A stretch of 23,378 nt of DNA. Source: CAVALG01 sp963656085. Its GTDB lineage: Bacteria; Bacillota; Clostridia; Oscillospirales; Acutalibacteraceae. The stretch's first letter is position 1. Every line of letters starts with the position of its first letter. The translations under genes were made by a program, and so were the position numbers. The notes below the pieces were generated by a model. It did not search any database. It was not told the DNA's origin and saw only the letters and a program-made list of their open reading frames with translations. The stretch is from positions 1 to 23,378 of the forward strand of contig CAVKHV010000023.1 of NCBI GenBank assembly GCA_963656085.1. The letters run 5' to 3'. This document shows, in pieces, positions 1 through 8,700 of the stretch.

Positions 1-65
1 ACGATCCCGAAAATATATACAGGGCTGCCTGCGGCGAAAAGGTCGGCACTGTTGTAAGCAAATAA
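1..65 (+). CDS. pyrH: UMP kinase, C-terminal end (partial)
   Basis: The first 65 bases translate, in the frame starting at base 3, to a C-terminal peptide containing NIYRAACGEKVGTVV and end at TAA 63-65. This matches the usual C-terminus of bacterial UMP kinase (an N-I-x-R-A-x-x-G-E-x-x-G-T-x-V pattern). UMP kinase phosphorylates UMP to UDP in the cytoplasm. The gene lies 26 bases before frr, the canonical pyrH-frr pair, which strengthens a call that would be thin on about 20 residues alone. The rest of the gene lies outside the window. Confidence 0.85.
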   Translation, partial: DPENIYRAACGEKVGTVVSK

Positions 66-91
66 ACCCTATTTATTACGGAGGTAAATTT

Positions 92-646
92 ATGGACAGC
101 ATTATTAAAAACGCAGAGCAAAAAATGGATAAATCGGTTGCGGCTCTGGACAGAGAGTTCGGCTCGGTTCGCGCAGGACGCGCAAATCCCTCAATTCTTG
201 ATAAAGTTTCGGTGGATTATTACGGTGTGGCAACCCCTGTGCAGCAGGTGGCAACCATTTCGGTGCCCGACGGCCGCACGATTATGATCCAGCCCTGGGA
301 TACAAGCCTTTTAAACGCTGTTGAAAAGGCTATAAACATAGCGGATATCGGCATTAATCCGAATAATGACGGTAAGGTCATCCGCCTGTCGTTCCCCCCG
401 CTTACAGAGGAACGCAGAAAAGAACTTGTTAAGGAAATTCATTCTATGAGCGAGGGCGGCAAGGTCAACGTCCGCAATATCCGCCGCGACGCTATTGATA
501 AAATAAAGGCTATGAAAAAGAATAACGAAATAACCGAGGACGATATGCAGAACGGCGAAAAGAAGGTGCAGAACCTGACCGACCGTTTCTGCAAAGAGAT
601 CGACAACCTCACAGCGGCAAAAGAAAAAGAAATAATGGAGATCTGA
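92..646 (+). CDS. frr: Ribosome recycling factor
   Basis: This 184-residue protein is full length for ribosome recycling factor (about 185 residues). With EF-G it splits the post-termination ribosome into subunits. The conserved RAGRANPSIL segment is at residues 27-36, followed by the beta domain (YYGVATPVQQVATISVPDGRTIMIQPWD). A C-terminal long helix carries LTEERRKELVK and the basic NVRNIRRDA stretch typical of the family. The ATG at 92 has a strong GGAGG site about 7 bases upstream. It is the second gene of the pyrH-frr-uppS-cdsA-dxr-rseP-ispG-polC operon. Identification is secure. Confidence 0.98.
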   Translation: MDSIIKNAEQKMDKSVAALDREFGSVRAGRANPSILDKVSVDYYGVATPVQQVATISVPDGRTIMIQPWDTSLLNAVEKAINIADIGINPNNDGKVIRLSFPPLTEERRKELVKEIHSMSEGGKVNVRNIRRDAIDKIKAMKKNNEITEDDMQNGEKKVQNLTDRFCKEIDNLTAAKEKEIMEI

Positions 647-767
647 TTTTACCGTCGTGTTTGCGAAGTTTTTTCAAACGCGGCGTAAACCGGACTGTTT
701 GTATTATCCCCACCGACCGTGCGGCGCTTCACTGCGCCCGTATGCCGTTCGGTGGGCTTTTGAAAGA
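647..767 (+). promoter_or_regulatory. frr-uppS spacer with GC-rich hairpin
   Basis: Between the frr stop and the likely uppS start lies a structured spacer. CCCACCGA (709-716) pairs perfectly with TCGGTGGG (749-756). An inner GGCGC/GCGCC hairpin can form within about 722-738. The outer stem is followed by CTTTT, so it resembles an intrinsic terminator or attenuator that could reduce transcription into the rest of the operon. The segment can be read open in the uppS frame from GTG 657, but the peptide has no relation to the UppS fold. I therefore treat it as leader; this is inference. Confidence 0.45.
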
Positions 768-1511
768 GTGAGAGGTTTGTTTTTTAAAAAGAAGAAATCG
801 GTGCCGCCTGCGGAAAGGTTTATCCCCGAACATATCGGGATAATAATGGACGGTAACGGCAGATGGGCAAAACGGCGCGGATTGCCGCGCTCGGCAGGTC
901 ACGCCGCAGGTGCTAAAAATTTTAAAACAATTGCAAGGTATTGCAATAAAATCGGCGTAAAGTACTTAACCGTTTATGTCTTTTCAACCGAGAATTGGAA
1001 ACGCCCCAAAGCGGAAGTGGACAATATTATGAAACTGCTGCGCGATTATCTTGCCGATGTTGACGCGTATAAAAGCGAAAATATCGGCCTTAGATTTATA
1101 GGCGAGCGCGCCGCGCTTGACGACGATATCAACCGCCTTATCGACCACGCCGAGGAAACTTCGGCGACCGCTACGGGACTTACGGTTAATATGGCGCTTA
1201 ATTACGGCGGCAGGGATGAAATCGTCCACGCCGTTAAAAAAATATCCGGGCGCGTGCTCAGCGGCGAATTATCCCCGAACGATATAAACGAGCAAACAAT
1301 AAGCGATAATATTTATACCGCGGGTCAGCCCGACCCCGATTTTATAATAAGACCGAGCGGGGAGTTCCGCTTGTCAAATTTCCTTATATGGCAGTCGGCA
1401 TATTCGGAATTTTGGTATTCGGATGTTCTTTGGCCCGATTTTTCCACGCACGACCTTGACCGTGCGATAGATGATTTTAATAAAAGAAACCGCCGTTTCG
1501 GCGGCGTTTAA
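768..1511 (+). CDS. uppS: Isoprenyl transferase (undecaprenyl diphosphate synthase)
   Basis: This is a cis-prenyltransferase that condenses farnesyl diphosphate with isopentenyl diphosphates to make undecaprenyl diphosphate, the lipid carrier for peptidoglycan. The signature IIMDGNGRWAKRRG is present with the catalytic Asp at residue 28 of the chosen start. Also visible are FSTENWKRP and the C-terminal IIRPSGEFRLSNFLIWQSAYSEFW block that binds isopentenyl diphosphate. The 247-residue length fits the family. The start is uncertain: GTG 768 (used here) and TTG 777 both lack a well-spaced ribosome site. A GTG at 657 would add 37 residues encoded by a hairpin-rich stretch. The protein's last codons form a small CCGCCG-TTT-CGGCGG hairpin at 1490-1504. 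Confidence 0.95.
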   Translation: MRGLFFKKKKSVPPAERFIPEHIGIIMDGNGRWAKRRGLPRSAGHAAGAKNFKTIARYCNKIGVKYLTVYVFSTENWKRPKAEVDNIMKLLRDYLADVDAYKSENIGLRFIGERAALDDDINRLIDHAEETSATATGLTVNMALNYGGRDEIVHAVKKISGRVLSGELSPNDINEQTISDNIYTAGQPDPDFIIRPSGEFRLSNFLIWQSAYSEFWYSDVLWPDFSTHDLDRAIDDFNKRNRRFGGV

Positions 1512-1534
1512 AAAGCGGCTTCGCATTCCGCTTT
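1512..1534 (+). other. Short hairpin just upstream of the cdsA ribosome site
   Basis: AAAGCGG (1512-1518) pairs with CCGCTTT (1528-1534) around a 9-base loop. It ends one base before the CGGAGG ribosome site of cdsA. It follows another 6-bp hairpin at the very end of uppS (1490-1504). There is no U-run, so it is not a terminator. It may stabilise the junction or affect cdsA translation; this is inference only. Confidence 0.35.
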
Positions 1535-1546
1535 CGGAGGAAGATT

Positions 1547-2365
1547 ATGAAAACAAGAATAATTTCGGCTTTGGCTGCGCTTTTACTGCTTGCGGGCGTG
1601 TTGTATGTCGGCGGATACTATCCTGTTATCGTTACCGTGTTTTTGGCGGTGCTTGCGGTGGTTGCGGTGTTTGAAGCGCTTAAAACAACGGGACTTGTGA
1701 AAAACCGCATCCTGCTTGCAGCCGCCGCAATATATGCCGCCGCTGCACCCTTTGTTTATGAATACGGCTCAAAAATCGGCGTGGATTCTATGCATATGAA
1801 TGTCCTGTTCGGCGCAGCGACGGTTATAATCACCCTGTTTTGTTACAAAAATACGGAACCGCTTGAAATGTGCGCCGCATTTTGCCTGCCTGTGTTTACA
1901 ACATTTGCCCTGTCAACACTTGCAATGCTTATAAATAAGGGTCTTATCTACTTTCTGCTCACCTGTGCTTTTGCCTGGGGGTGCGATACGGGCGCGTATT
2001 TTACGGGCGTGTTCCTCGGCAAACATAAAATGGCACCCGTGTTAAGCCCAAAAAAGACGTGGGAGGGCGCTGTCGGCGGCGTTATTATCGCGACCGGTAT
2101 AGCGGTTGCTATAGGCGCGATTTACAACTCCGCCGTCCCGTCCGTTCATGCAAAACTGTGGCTTATAGCGGTAATAACCCCGTTATTTGCGGTGCTCGGT
2201 ATGATGGGCGACCTTATCGCATCATTTATAAAACGCAAAACGGGAATTAAAGATTACGGCAAAATTATGCCGGGTCACGGCGGCGTGCTTGACCGTTTTG
2301 ACAGTATTATGTTAATTGCGCCCTGTTTTTGGTCGCTCAGCAGAATAATAGATATAGTTAAATAA
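1547..2365 (+). CDS. cdsA: Phosphatidate cytidylyltransferase (CDP-diglyceride synthase)
   Basis: An integral membrane enzyme that makes CDP-diacylglycerol from phosphatidate and CTP, the entry point to phospholipid synthesis. The protein has 272 residues with multiple hydrophobic segments from the N-terminus onward. The CDS signature spans residues 226-252: SFIKRKTGIKDYGKIMPGHGG followed by VLDRFD, with the metal-binding acidic residues and the conserved HGG and DRFD. The SPKKTWEG motif lies at about residues 167-174. ATG 1547 has an excellent GGAGGA site. Its place between uppS and dxr is the standard Firmicute arrangement. Confidence 0.97.
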   Translation: MKTRIISALAALLLLAGVLYVGGYYPVIVTVFLAVLAVVAVFEALKTTGLVKNRILLAAAAIYAAAAPFVYEYGSKIGVDSMHMNVLFGAATVIITLFCYKNTEPLEMCAAFCLPVFTTFALSTLAMLINKGLIYFLLTCAFAWGCDTGAYFTGVFLGKHKMAPVLSPKKTWEGAVGGVIIATGIAVAIGAIYNSAVPSVHAKLWLIAVITPLFAVLGMMGDLIASFIKRKTGIKDYGKIMPGHGGVLDRFDSIMLIAPCFWSLSRIIDIVK

Positions 2366-2393
2366 ATATGATAGATAAGTAAATATGATAGAA
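2363..2393 (+). repeat. 17-base tandem duplication at the cdsA-dxr junction
   Basis: The string TAAATATGATAGA occurs at 2363-2375 and again at 2380-2392, a unit of 17 bases. The first copy supplies the cdsA stop codon and an ATG that opens a 4-codon reading frame (M-I-D-K-stop). The second copy supplies the ATG used for dxr. It looks like a small slippage duplication that doubled a start region. No good ribosome site precedes either ATG. Confidence 0.6.
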
Positions 2394-3548
2394 GTGAACA
2401 GGTTGAATAAATGTATTTCGGTTTTGGGTTCTACCGGTTCTATCGGTACCCAGACTATTGAGGTTGCCGCTCGGCTCGGCATAAAGGTGTCGGCTCTTGC
2501 GGCGTCGGGCAGCCGCCCCGATTTGCTTGAAAATCAGGCAAGGCTTGTCAAACCGCGCATTGTTGCGGTGGCTGACGAAGCAGCTGCGGCGGATATGAAG
2601 TTAAGACTTGCCGATACCGATATCTGCGTTCTGTCGGGCGAGGAGGGCGTTATCGCCGCCGCCGCCGAACCGTCGGCGGATACCGTGGTAAGCGCAATTG
2701 TCGGTATCGCAGGACTTAAACCCACCCTTGCCGCAATTAACGCCAAAAAAGATATAGCCCTTGCAAATAAGGAAACGCTTGTCACGGCAGGGCCGATAGT
2801 AAATGCCGCCGCTGCCGAAAACGGTGTAAGAATTTATCCGGTTGACAGTGAGCATTCGGCAATATTTCAGTCTATGCAGGGAGTTCCCGAAGGTTCGGTA
2901 AAAAAGATAATTTTAACCGCGTCGGGCGGTCCGTTTTTCGGAAAAACACGCGCCGAACTGCAAAATGTTACGCCTGCCGACGCCTTAAAACACCCAAATT
3001 GGGATATGGGTGCAAAAATAACCATAGATTCGGCTACACTTATGAATAAGGGGTTTGAGGTCATAGAGGCGATTTTCCTTTTCGGCGTAACCGCCGATGA
3101 TGTTGAGGTTGCAGTGCACCGCCAAAGTATCATTCATTCGGCAATAGAATTGGCTGACGGCGCGGTCATCGCGCAACTCGGCACACCCGATATGAAACTG
3201 CCTATACAATATGCCCTGACCTACCCCGAAAGGTTGCCGTGTTCCGGGAAACGGCTGAGCCTTACCGATATCGGCACGCTGACTTTCCATAAGCCCGATA
3301 CAGAGGTTTTCGGTGCGCTTGAAGTATGCACCGACGCCGTAAGGCAGGGCGGACTTAAACCCTGTGCCGTAAACGGCGCAAATGAGGCGGCGGTAGCCCT
3401 GTTTTTAAAAGGAAAACTGCCGTTTTTAAAGATTGCCGAATTGGCAAAAGGCGCAGCCGAAGCCGAAAAAAGAACGGGTGTTTTCACCCTCGGTGATGTG
3501 CTGGACGCAGACGCGGCGGCACGCGAATATGTTTTAGCAAACCTTTAG
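2385..3548 (+). CDS. dxr: 1-deoxy-D-xylulose 5-phosphate reductoisomerase
   Basis: This enzyme converts 1-deoxy-D-xylulose 5-phosphate to 2-C-methyl-D-erythritol 4-phosphate with NADPH, the committed step of the MEP isoprenoid pathway. The NADPH-binding GSTGSIGTQT starts at residue 15. LANKETLVTAG lies mid-protein, and DSEHSAIFQ supplies metal and substrate residues. SGGPF forms part of the flexible active-site loop, and MNKGFEVIEA follows. Length (387) is normal. The start is unclear: ATG 2385 has no strong ribosome site and lies in a duplicated stretch, and TTG 2403 would begin much nearer to the conserved fold. It sits in the operon with ispG and uppS, which make and use isoprenoid precursors. 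Confidence 0.97.
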   Translation: MIEVNRLNKCISVLGSTGSIGTQTIEVAARLGIKVSALAASGSRPDLLENQARLVKPRIVAVADEAAAADMKLRLADTDICVLSGEEGVIAAAAEPSADTVVSAIVGIAGLKPTLAAINAKKDIALANKETLVTAGPIVNAAAAENGVRIYPVDSEHSAIFQSMQGVPEGSVKKIILTASGGPFFGKTRAELQNVTPADALKHPNWDMGAKITIDSATLMNKGFEVIEAIFLFGVTADDVEVAVHRQSIIHSAIELADGAVIAQLGTPDMKLPIQYALTYPERLPCSGKRLSLTDIGTLTFHKPDTEVFGALEVCTDAVRQGGLKPCAVNGANEAAVALFLKGKLPFLKIAELAKGAAEAEKRTGVFTLGDVLDADAAAREYVLANL

Positions 3549-3573
3549 TCCGCAACCAATTGGAGGAAAGCCT

Positions 3574-4620
3574 ATGTCAGTAATATCAAATATCTGGAGT
3601 ACCGCCTGGCCTATCGCTGCCGCTATACTTGCGTTTCTTGTAATGATAGCGATACACGAGTTCGGGCATTTTATCGCCGCGAAACTGACAGGCGTCAGGG
3701 TAAATGAATATTCAATAGGTTTCGGTCCCGCAATATTCAAAAAGCAGGGCAAAGAAACGCTTTATGCCGTGCGTATTCTGCCGTTCGGCGGATATTGCGC
3801 AATGGAGGGCGAGGACGAAACCAGTTCCGATCCCCGCGCGTTTTGTAATGCCCGCGCCTGGAAACGCTTTATAATAATTGTCGCAGGCGCGTTTTTCAAC
3901 CTTTTGTTGGGATTTATTATAGTGATGATAACCCTCATTCCGCAAAAAATGTATGCAAGCAATATCGTGGCGCAGTTTGATGAAAACGCGGTGAGCTGTA
4001 ATTACGGGCTTAAAGTGAATGATGAAATTCTGGAGATAGACGGCAGAAAGATCTATACCTATTATGATTTAAGTTACGCCTTTACAAATAAAGACGGCGG
4101 CAAGATAAATATACTGGTGGAGCGTGACGGCAAAGAGGTTGAGCTTAAAGACGTCCGCTTTGCGACAAAGACCGATAAGGACATAACCTATCTGACACTT
4201 GATTTTAAGGTGTACGGGTATAAAAACAGTTTCGGCAATTTTATAAAGCAGTCCTTCAAAACTACCCTGTCGTTCGGTGCGGTCGTGTGGCGTTCGCTTA
4301 TAGACCTTATTTGCGGAAGATACGGCATCTCGGCTGTGTCGGGTCCTGTTGGCGTTACGGCGGCGATGGGCACAGCCGCAAAGTTCGGAATAATGAATTT
4401 CCTGCCCATAATTGCGCTTATAACCATAAATCTCGGAATATTCAATATGCTGCCTGTACCGGCGCTCGACGGCAGCCGCGCACTGTTTATTTTGATAGAA
4501 ATAATATTCAGAAAACCTGTGCCGGCAAAGTATGAAAAGGTGATACACGCCGTGGGGCTTGCCGCGTTGCTGCTTTTTGCCGCGCTTATCAGTATAAAGG
4601 ATATTGTTTCGCTGTTTTAA
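3574..4620 (+). CDS. rseP: RIP site-2 metalloprotease (RseP/RasP)
   Basis: A membrane-embedded zinc protease that cleaves transmembrane substrates such as anti-sigma factors and leftover signal peptides. The HEFGH zinc motif is at residues 28-32 in the first transmembrane segment. A second transmembrane helix is followed by a PDZ-like domain (about residues 130-205). The C-terminal NMLPVPALDG motif (291-300) supplies the third zinc ligand, Asp 299. The usual GGR after LDG reads GSR here. ATG 3574 has a GGAGGA site. The 348-residue length is typical of Firmicute RasP. It sits between dxr and ispG; a proS gene sometimes found before polC is absent. Confidence 0.96.
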   Translation: MSVISNIWSTAWPIAAAILAFLVMIAIHEFGHFIAAKLTGVRVNEYSIGFGPAIFKKQGKETLYAVRILPFGGYCAMEGEDETSSDPRAFCNARAWKRFIIIVAGAFFNLLLGFIIVMITLIPQKMYASNIVAQFDENAVSCNYGLKVNDEILEIDGRKIYTYYDLSYAFTNKDGGKINILVERDGKEVELKDVRFATKTDKDITYLTLDFKVYGYKNSFGNFIKQSFKTTLSFGAVVWRSLIDLICGRYGISAVSGPVGVTAAMGTAAKFGIMNFLPIIALITINLGIFNMLPVPALDGSRALFILIEIIFRKPVPAKYEKVIHAVGLAALLLFAALISIKDIVSLF

Positions 4621-4635
4621 AAAGGACGGACGTTT

Positions 4636-5688
4636 ATGTATACTCATAATAATACAAAAAAAATCAAGGTCGGCAATATTTATATAGGCGGGGGCTCGCC
4701 GGTTACGGTGCAGTCAATGCTTAACACCCCGGCTCACGATATTGCCGCGTCGGTTGATCAGGCAAAGGCGCTTGAGGCTGTCGGCTGTGAGATAATACGT
4801 GCCGCCGTCCCCGATACGGGCGCGGTGAAACTTATTGCAAAGTTGAAAGAAACGGTTTCTGTCCCCATAGTCGCCGATATACATTTTGATTACCGCCTGG
4901 CAATCGAGGCGGTTGCGGCAGGCGCGGATAAAATAAGGATCAACCCCGGCAATATAGGGTCGGACGATAGGGTAAAAGCAGTCGTAGCGGCTTGCCGCGC
5001 AAAAAATATACCCATAAGAATAGGCGTAAATTCCGGCAGCGTGGAAAAATCGGCGCTTGCAAAATACGGCGGTCCGACTGCCGACGCGCTGGTTGAAAGC
5101 GGTATGTACCATATAAAACTGCTCGAAAAATTTGAGTTTGACGATATTGTCCTGTCAATAAAATCATCTGATGTGCAGACAATGTATAAAGCCTACGAAA
5201 AGGCAAGCGAAATTTGCCCGTGTCCGCTGCATTTAGGCGTTACGGAAGCAGGAACCCGCGAAATGGGAACAGTGGCGTCCGCCGCCGGAATAGGCGGATT
5301 GCTGCTTCGCGGAATAGGCGATACGGTTCGCGTTTCCCTTACCGATAATCCGTTAGAGGAAGTAAGGGCGGCACAAAGAATATTAAAGGCGGTCGGACTG
5401 CGTAAGGGCGGAGTGAAGTTTGTTTCCTGCCCGACCTGCGGAAGAACGCAAATCGACCTTATAAAAATTGCAAAAGAGGTTGAAAACCGCCTTGCGGACT
5501 GCAATAAAGATATTACCGTTGCGGTAATGGGTTGTGTTGTGAACGGTCCCGGAGAAGCAAAAGAAGCCGATATAGGAATAGCCGGCGGCGACGGCTGCGG
5601 CGTTATTTTTAAAAACGGCGAGGTTTTGCGCCGTGTGCCCGAAGGGGGCTTGACCGACGCATTGCTTAAAGAAATCGAGTTACTTTAA
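4636..5688 (+). CDS. ispG: 4-hydroxy-3-methylbut-2-en-1-yl diphosphate synthase
   Basis: An iron-sulfur enzyme that reduces methylerythritol cyclodiphosphate to HMBPP, the penultimate MEP-pathway step. The N-terminal TIM-barrel region shows VTVQSMLNTPAHD and ADIHFDYRLA. The C-terminal [4Fe-4S] ligands are Cys 265, Cys 268 and Cys 300 (in CPTCGRT and MGCVVNGPGEA) with Glu 307, the same spacing as the well-studied E. coli enzyme. Length (350) fits the two-domain bacterial type. The ribosome site AAAGGACGG precedes ATG 4636. Start-to-stop spacing with rseP is 15 bases, so the genes are co-transcribed. Confidence 0.97.
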   Translation: MYTHNNTKKIKVGNIYIGGGSPVTVQSMLNTPAHDIAASVDQAKALEAVGCEIIRAAVPDTGAVKLIAKLKETVSVPIVADIHFDYRLAIEAVAAGADKIRINPGNIGSDDRVKAVVAACRAKNIPIRIGVNSGSVEKSALAKYGGPTADALVESGMYHIKLLEKFEFDDIVLSIKSSDVQTMYKAYEKASEICPCPLHLGVTEAGTREMGTVASAAGIGGLLLRGIGDTVRVSLTDNPLEEVRAAQRILKAVGLRKGGVKFVSCPTCGRTQIDLIKIAKEVENRLADCNKDITVAVMGCVVNGPGEAKEADIGIAGGDGCGVIFKNGEVLRRVPEGGLTDALLKEIELL

Positions 5689-5733
5689 TTTGAAATTGCC
5701 GCGAACTCAGGCGCGTGTAAAAGAGGAATATAA

Positions 5734-8700
5734 ATGAGCAAGCAAAAATTAAGCGATATTTTCGGCGGACTTATAAAAGACCTGGGCGATGTGATAAACA
5801 GCGCCGAGGTACTTGCCTGCAATATAGATACGGAAAAGCGCAGCCTGACCGTATCCTGCCGATATTCCGAATATGTAAGCAGCGATAAAATCGACGCGCT
5901 CAGGGATAAGGTCAAAAAGTCGCTGGGGCTTAATTGCGCCTCTATTACGTCGTACTATCCGCCGGAATGTTTTTGTGCCGAGGCCGCACACGATCTTGCC
6001 GAAAAATTAAGGTTTACCGATTTTTCGTACAACGGTTTTTTTAAGGATGCAAAATATGAATTTGACGGTGAAAAGGTTACGATAAATTTGGCTCACGGCG
6101 GCTATGATACCATAACGGCGGCAGGGTTTGAAAAAAAGTATATAAACGCTGTCAAACGCAGGTTTTCGCGCAATATAACAATTGAATTTACCGGAGTTCT
6201 GAACTCGGACAGTGAGATACGGTTTGACGATTTTATACCCGCAAACTATTCCGACAGTGACGCGCCGCAGGAATTCGGCAGCGCGCCGGCGGCGGAATTT
6301 ACGCCCGAAGAAAAACCGATAACGGAGTGTGAGGAAATTCCCGCCGTGCCCGACAGTTTTGAGGTGGTTTACGGTAAGAAGATTCGAGGCGTACCCATAA
6401 CCATGTCCAGCGTGAGCGAGGCTCTGCCGTCCTTTATCGTGTGGGGCGAAATATTCAAGGTTGAAACCGCACCCACAAGAAAAGGCGACAAACAAAGGGT
6501 GAATATCCAGTTTTCGGACGAAACCGACTCACTTATAATAAAGTTTTACGTTAAAAATGAAAATATGGGCGAACTCGGCAGCCTTAAAGCGGGGCAGTGT
6601 ATACTTGTGCGCGGTTCGCAAAAGTATGACGATTGGGAAAAATGCACCGTAGTTACCCCCCAAAGCATAAACCGTTTTGAAAGAAAGTCAAAAACCGACG
6701 ATTATCCGTCGGGCAGAAGGATTGAACTGCACGCCCATACCAATATGTCGGCAATGGACGGGCTTACAAGCGCCTCCGAACTTGTTAAAACAGCCTATAA
6801 GTGGGGGCATAAGGCGGTCGCAATAACCGACCACGGCGTGGTGCAGTCTTTCCCAGAAGTTATGAATACATACGATAAAATTACAGACGGCGACCCGGAT
6901 ACCGATTTTAAGGTTATTTACGGTGTTGAGGGGTACTTTGTCAACGACCTTGCCACTGCGGTTGATGGTAACGGTGATATGCCGCTTGACGGTGATTTTG
7001 TCGTTTTCGATATTGAAACCACAGGGCTTTCGGTAGCTACCGAGCGTATAACCGAAATAGGCGCGGTAAGATATTCGGGCGGCGAAATAGGCGAGTCATT
7101 CTCGATATTTGTTGACCCCGAAAAGCACATTCCCGAAAAAATAACCGAACTTACGGGAATTACGGACGAAATGGTTAAAGGCGCACCCAAAGAGAGTGAG
7201 GCTGTAAAACAGTTTCTTGATTTTTGCGGCGGTGCGGCGCTTGTCGCGCATAACGCGGGATTCGATATTTCCTTTATCCGTGCAGCGGCGGCAAGGGCAG
7301 GCATTAAGTTCGACCCGCTTTATATAGATACGGTGGTAATGGCAAGAAGCCTTATAAAAGATTTAACCAACGCTAAACTTGATACAGTCGCAAAGGCGCT
7401 TAATCTCAGGAATTTTAACCATCACCGTGCCTGTGACGACGCCGCCATTCTTGCGGAAATATTCCACTGCCTGCTTGAGCGGTTGGCTGAAAAAGCGACC
7501 TGCAAAACCGTTTCTGAACTTAATACAAGCCTTACGGGCGGCGACCCGAAAAAGCTTAAAATGTACCATATTATCCTGCTTGTTAAAAATCAGGCGGGTA
7601 TGAAAAATCTGTATAAAATAATCTCTCATTCGCATCTGGACTACTATCGCCGCCGCCCCCGTATACCTAAAACATTGCTTAATAAATACCGCGAGGGGCT
7701 TATAATCGGCAGTGCCTGCGAACAGGGCGAACTTTACCGCGCCGTGTTTGAGGAACGTCCGTTTGAAGACCTTTTAAAAATAGCGGAGTATTACGATTAT
7801 CTTGAAATACAGCCGGACGGAAATAATGAGTTTATGGTGCGGAACGGTCAGGTAAGTTCTGCAGAGCAACTGCACGAAATAAACCGAACAATTATAAAAC
7901 TTGCCGATACCCTCTCAAAACCCGTTGTTGCAACGGGGGATGTTCATTTCCTTAAAAAAAGCGATGCTGTCCTGCGTAAAATCCTTATGGCTTCGCAGGG
8001 ATTTTCGGACGCCGATAATCAAGCGCCTCTTTATTTTAAAACCACGGGTGAAATGATGGACGATTTCGCCTACCTTGGCGACCGTGCCGCGGAAATTGTT
8101 ATAGATAACCCCGCAAAAATAGCAAATATGATCGAAAAGGGGATACGTCCCGTTCCGCGCGGCAATTTTCCTCCGTCAATTGAGGGTGCAGAGCAGATAT
8201 TGACCGACGTAGTTATGCAAAAAGCCCACGAAGTGTACGGCAAAAATTTGCCCGAAACGGTTGAAAAAAGGCTTGATAAAGAACTCGGTTCAATCATAAA
8301 ACACGGTTTTGCAATAATGTACGTTACCGCGCAAAAACTTGTTGCCGATTCCGTGGAACACGGCTATCTGGTAGGCTCGCGCGGGTCGGTCGGCTCATCC
8401 TTTGTTGCAACAATGGCAGGTATATCAGAGGTTAATCCCCTGCCGCCGCACTATGTCTGCCCAAAATGCAAGCACTGCGAATTTGTTGACAGTGACGATT
8501 ATAAGTCGGGCTTTGACCTGCCGCCCAAAAACTGCCCCGAATGCGGAACCGATATGCACCGCGACGGTCACGATATACCGTTTGAAACATTTTTGGGATT
8601 TAACGGCGATAAAGTGCCGGATATCGACCTTAACTTTTCAAACGAGTATCAGTCCTTTGCACATAAATTTACCGAAAAACTTTTCGGCCCCGATAACGTG

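Noticed and set aside
657..767. N-terminal extension of UppS from GTG 657
   Set aside because: The peptide corresponds to a hairpin, has no ribosome site and lies outside the conserved fold. It cannot be fully excluded.
4069..4647. 192-residue minus-strand open frame across rseP
   Set aside because: It is a shadow of the rseP reading frame. It has no recognisable motif and its composition is not protein-like.
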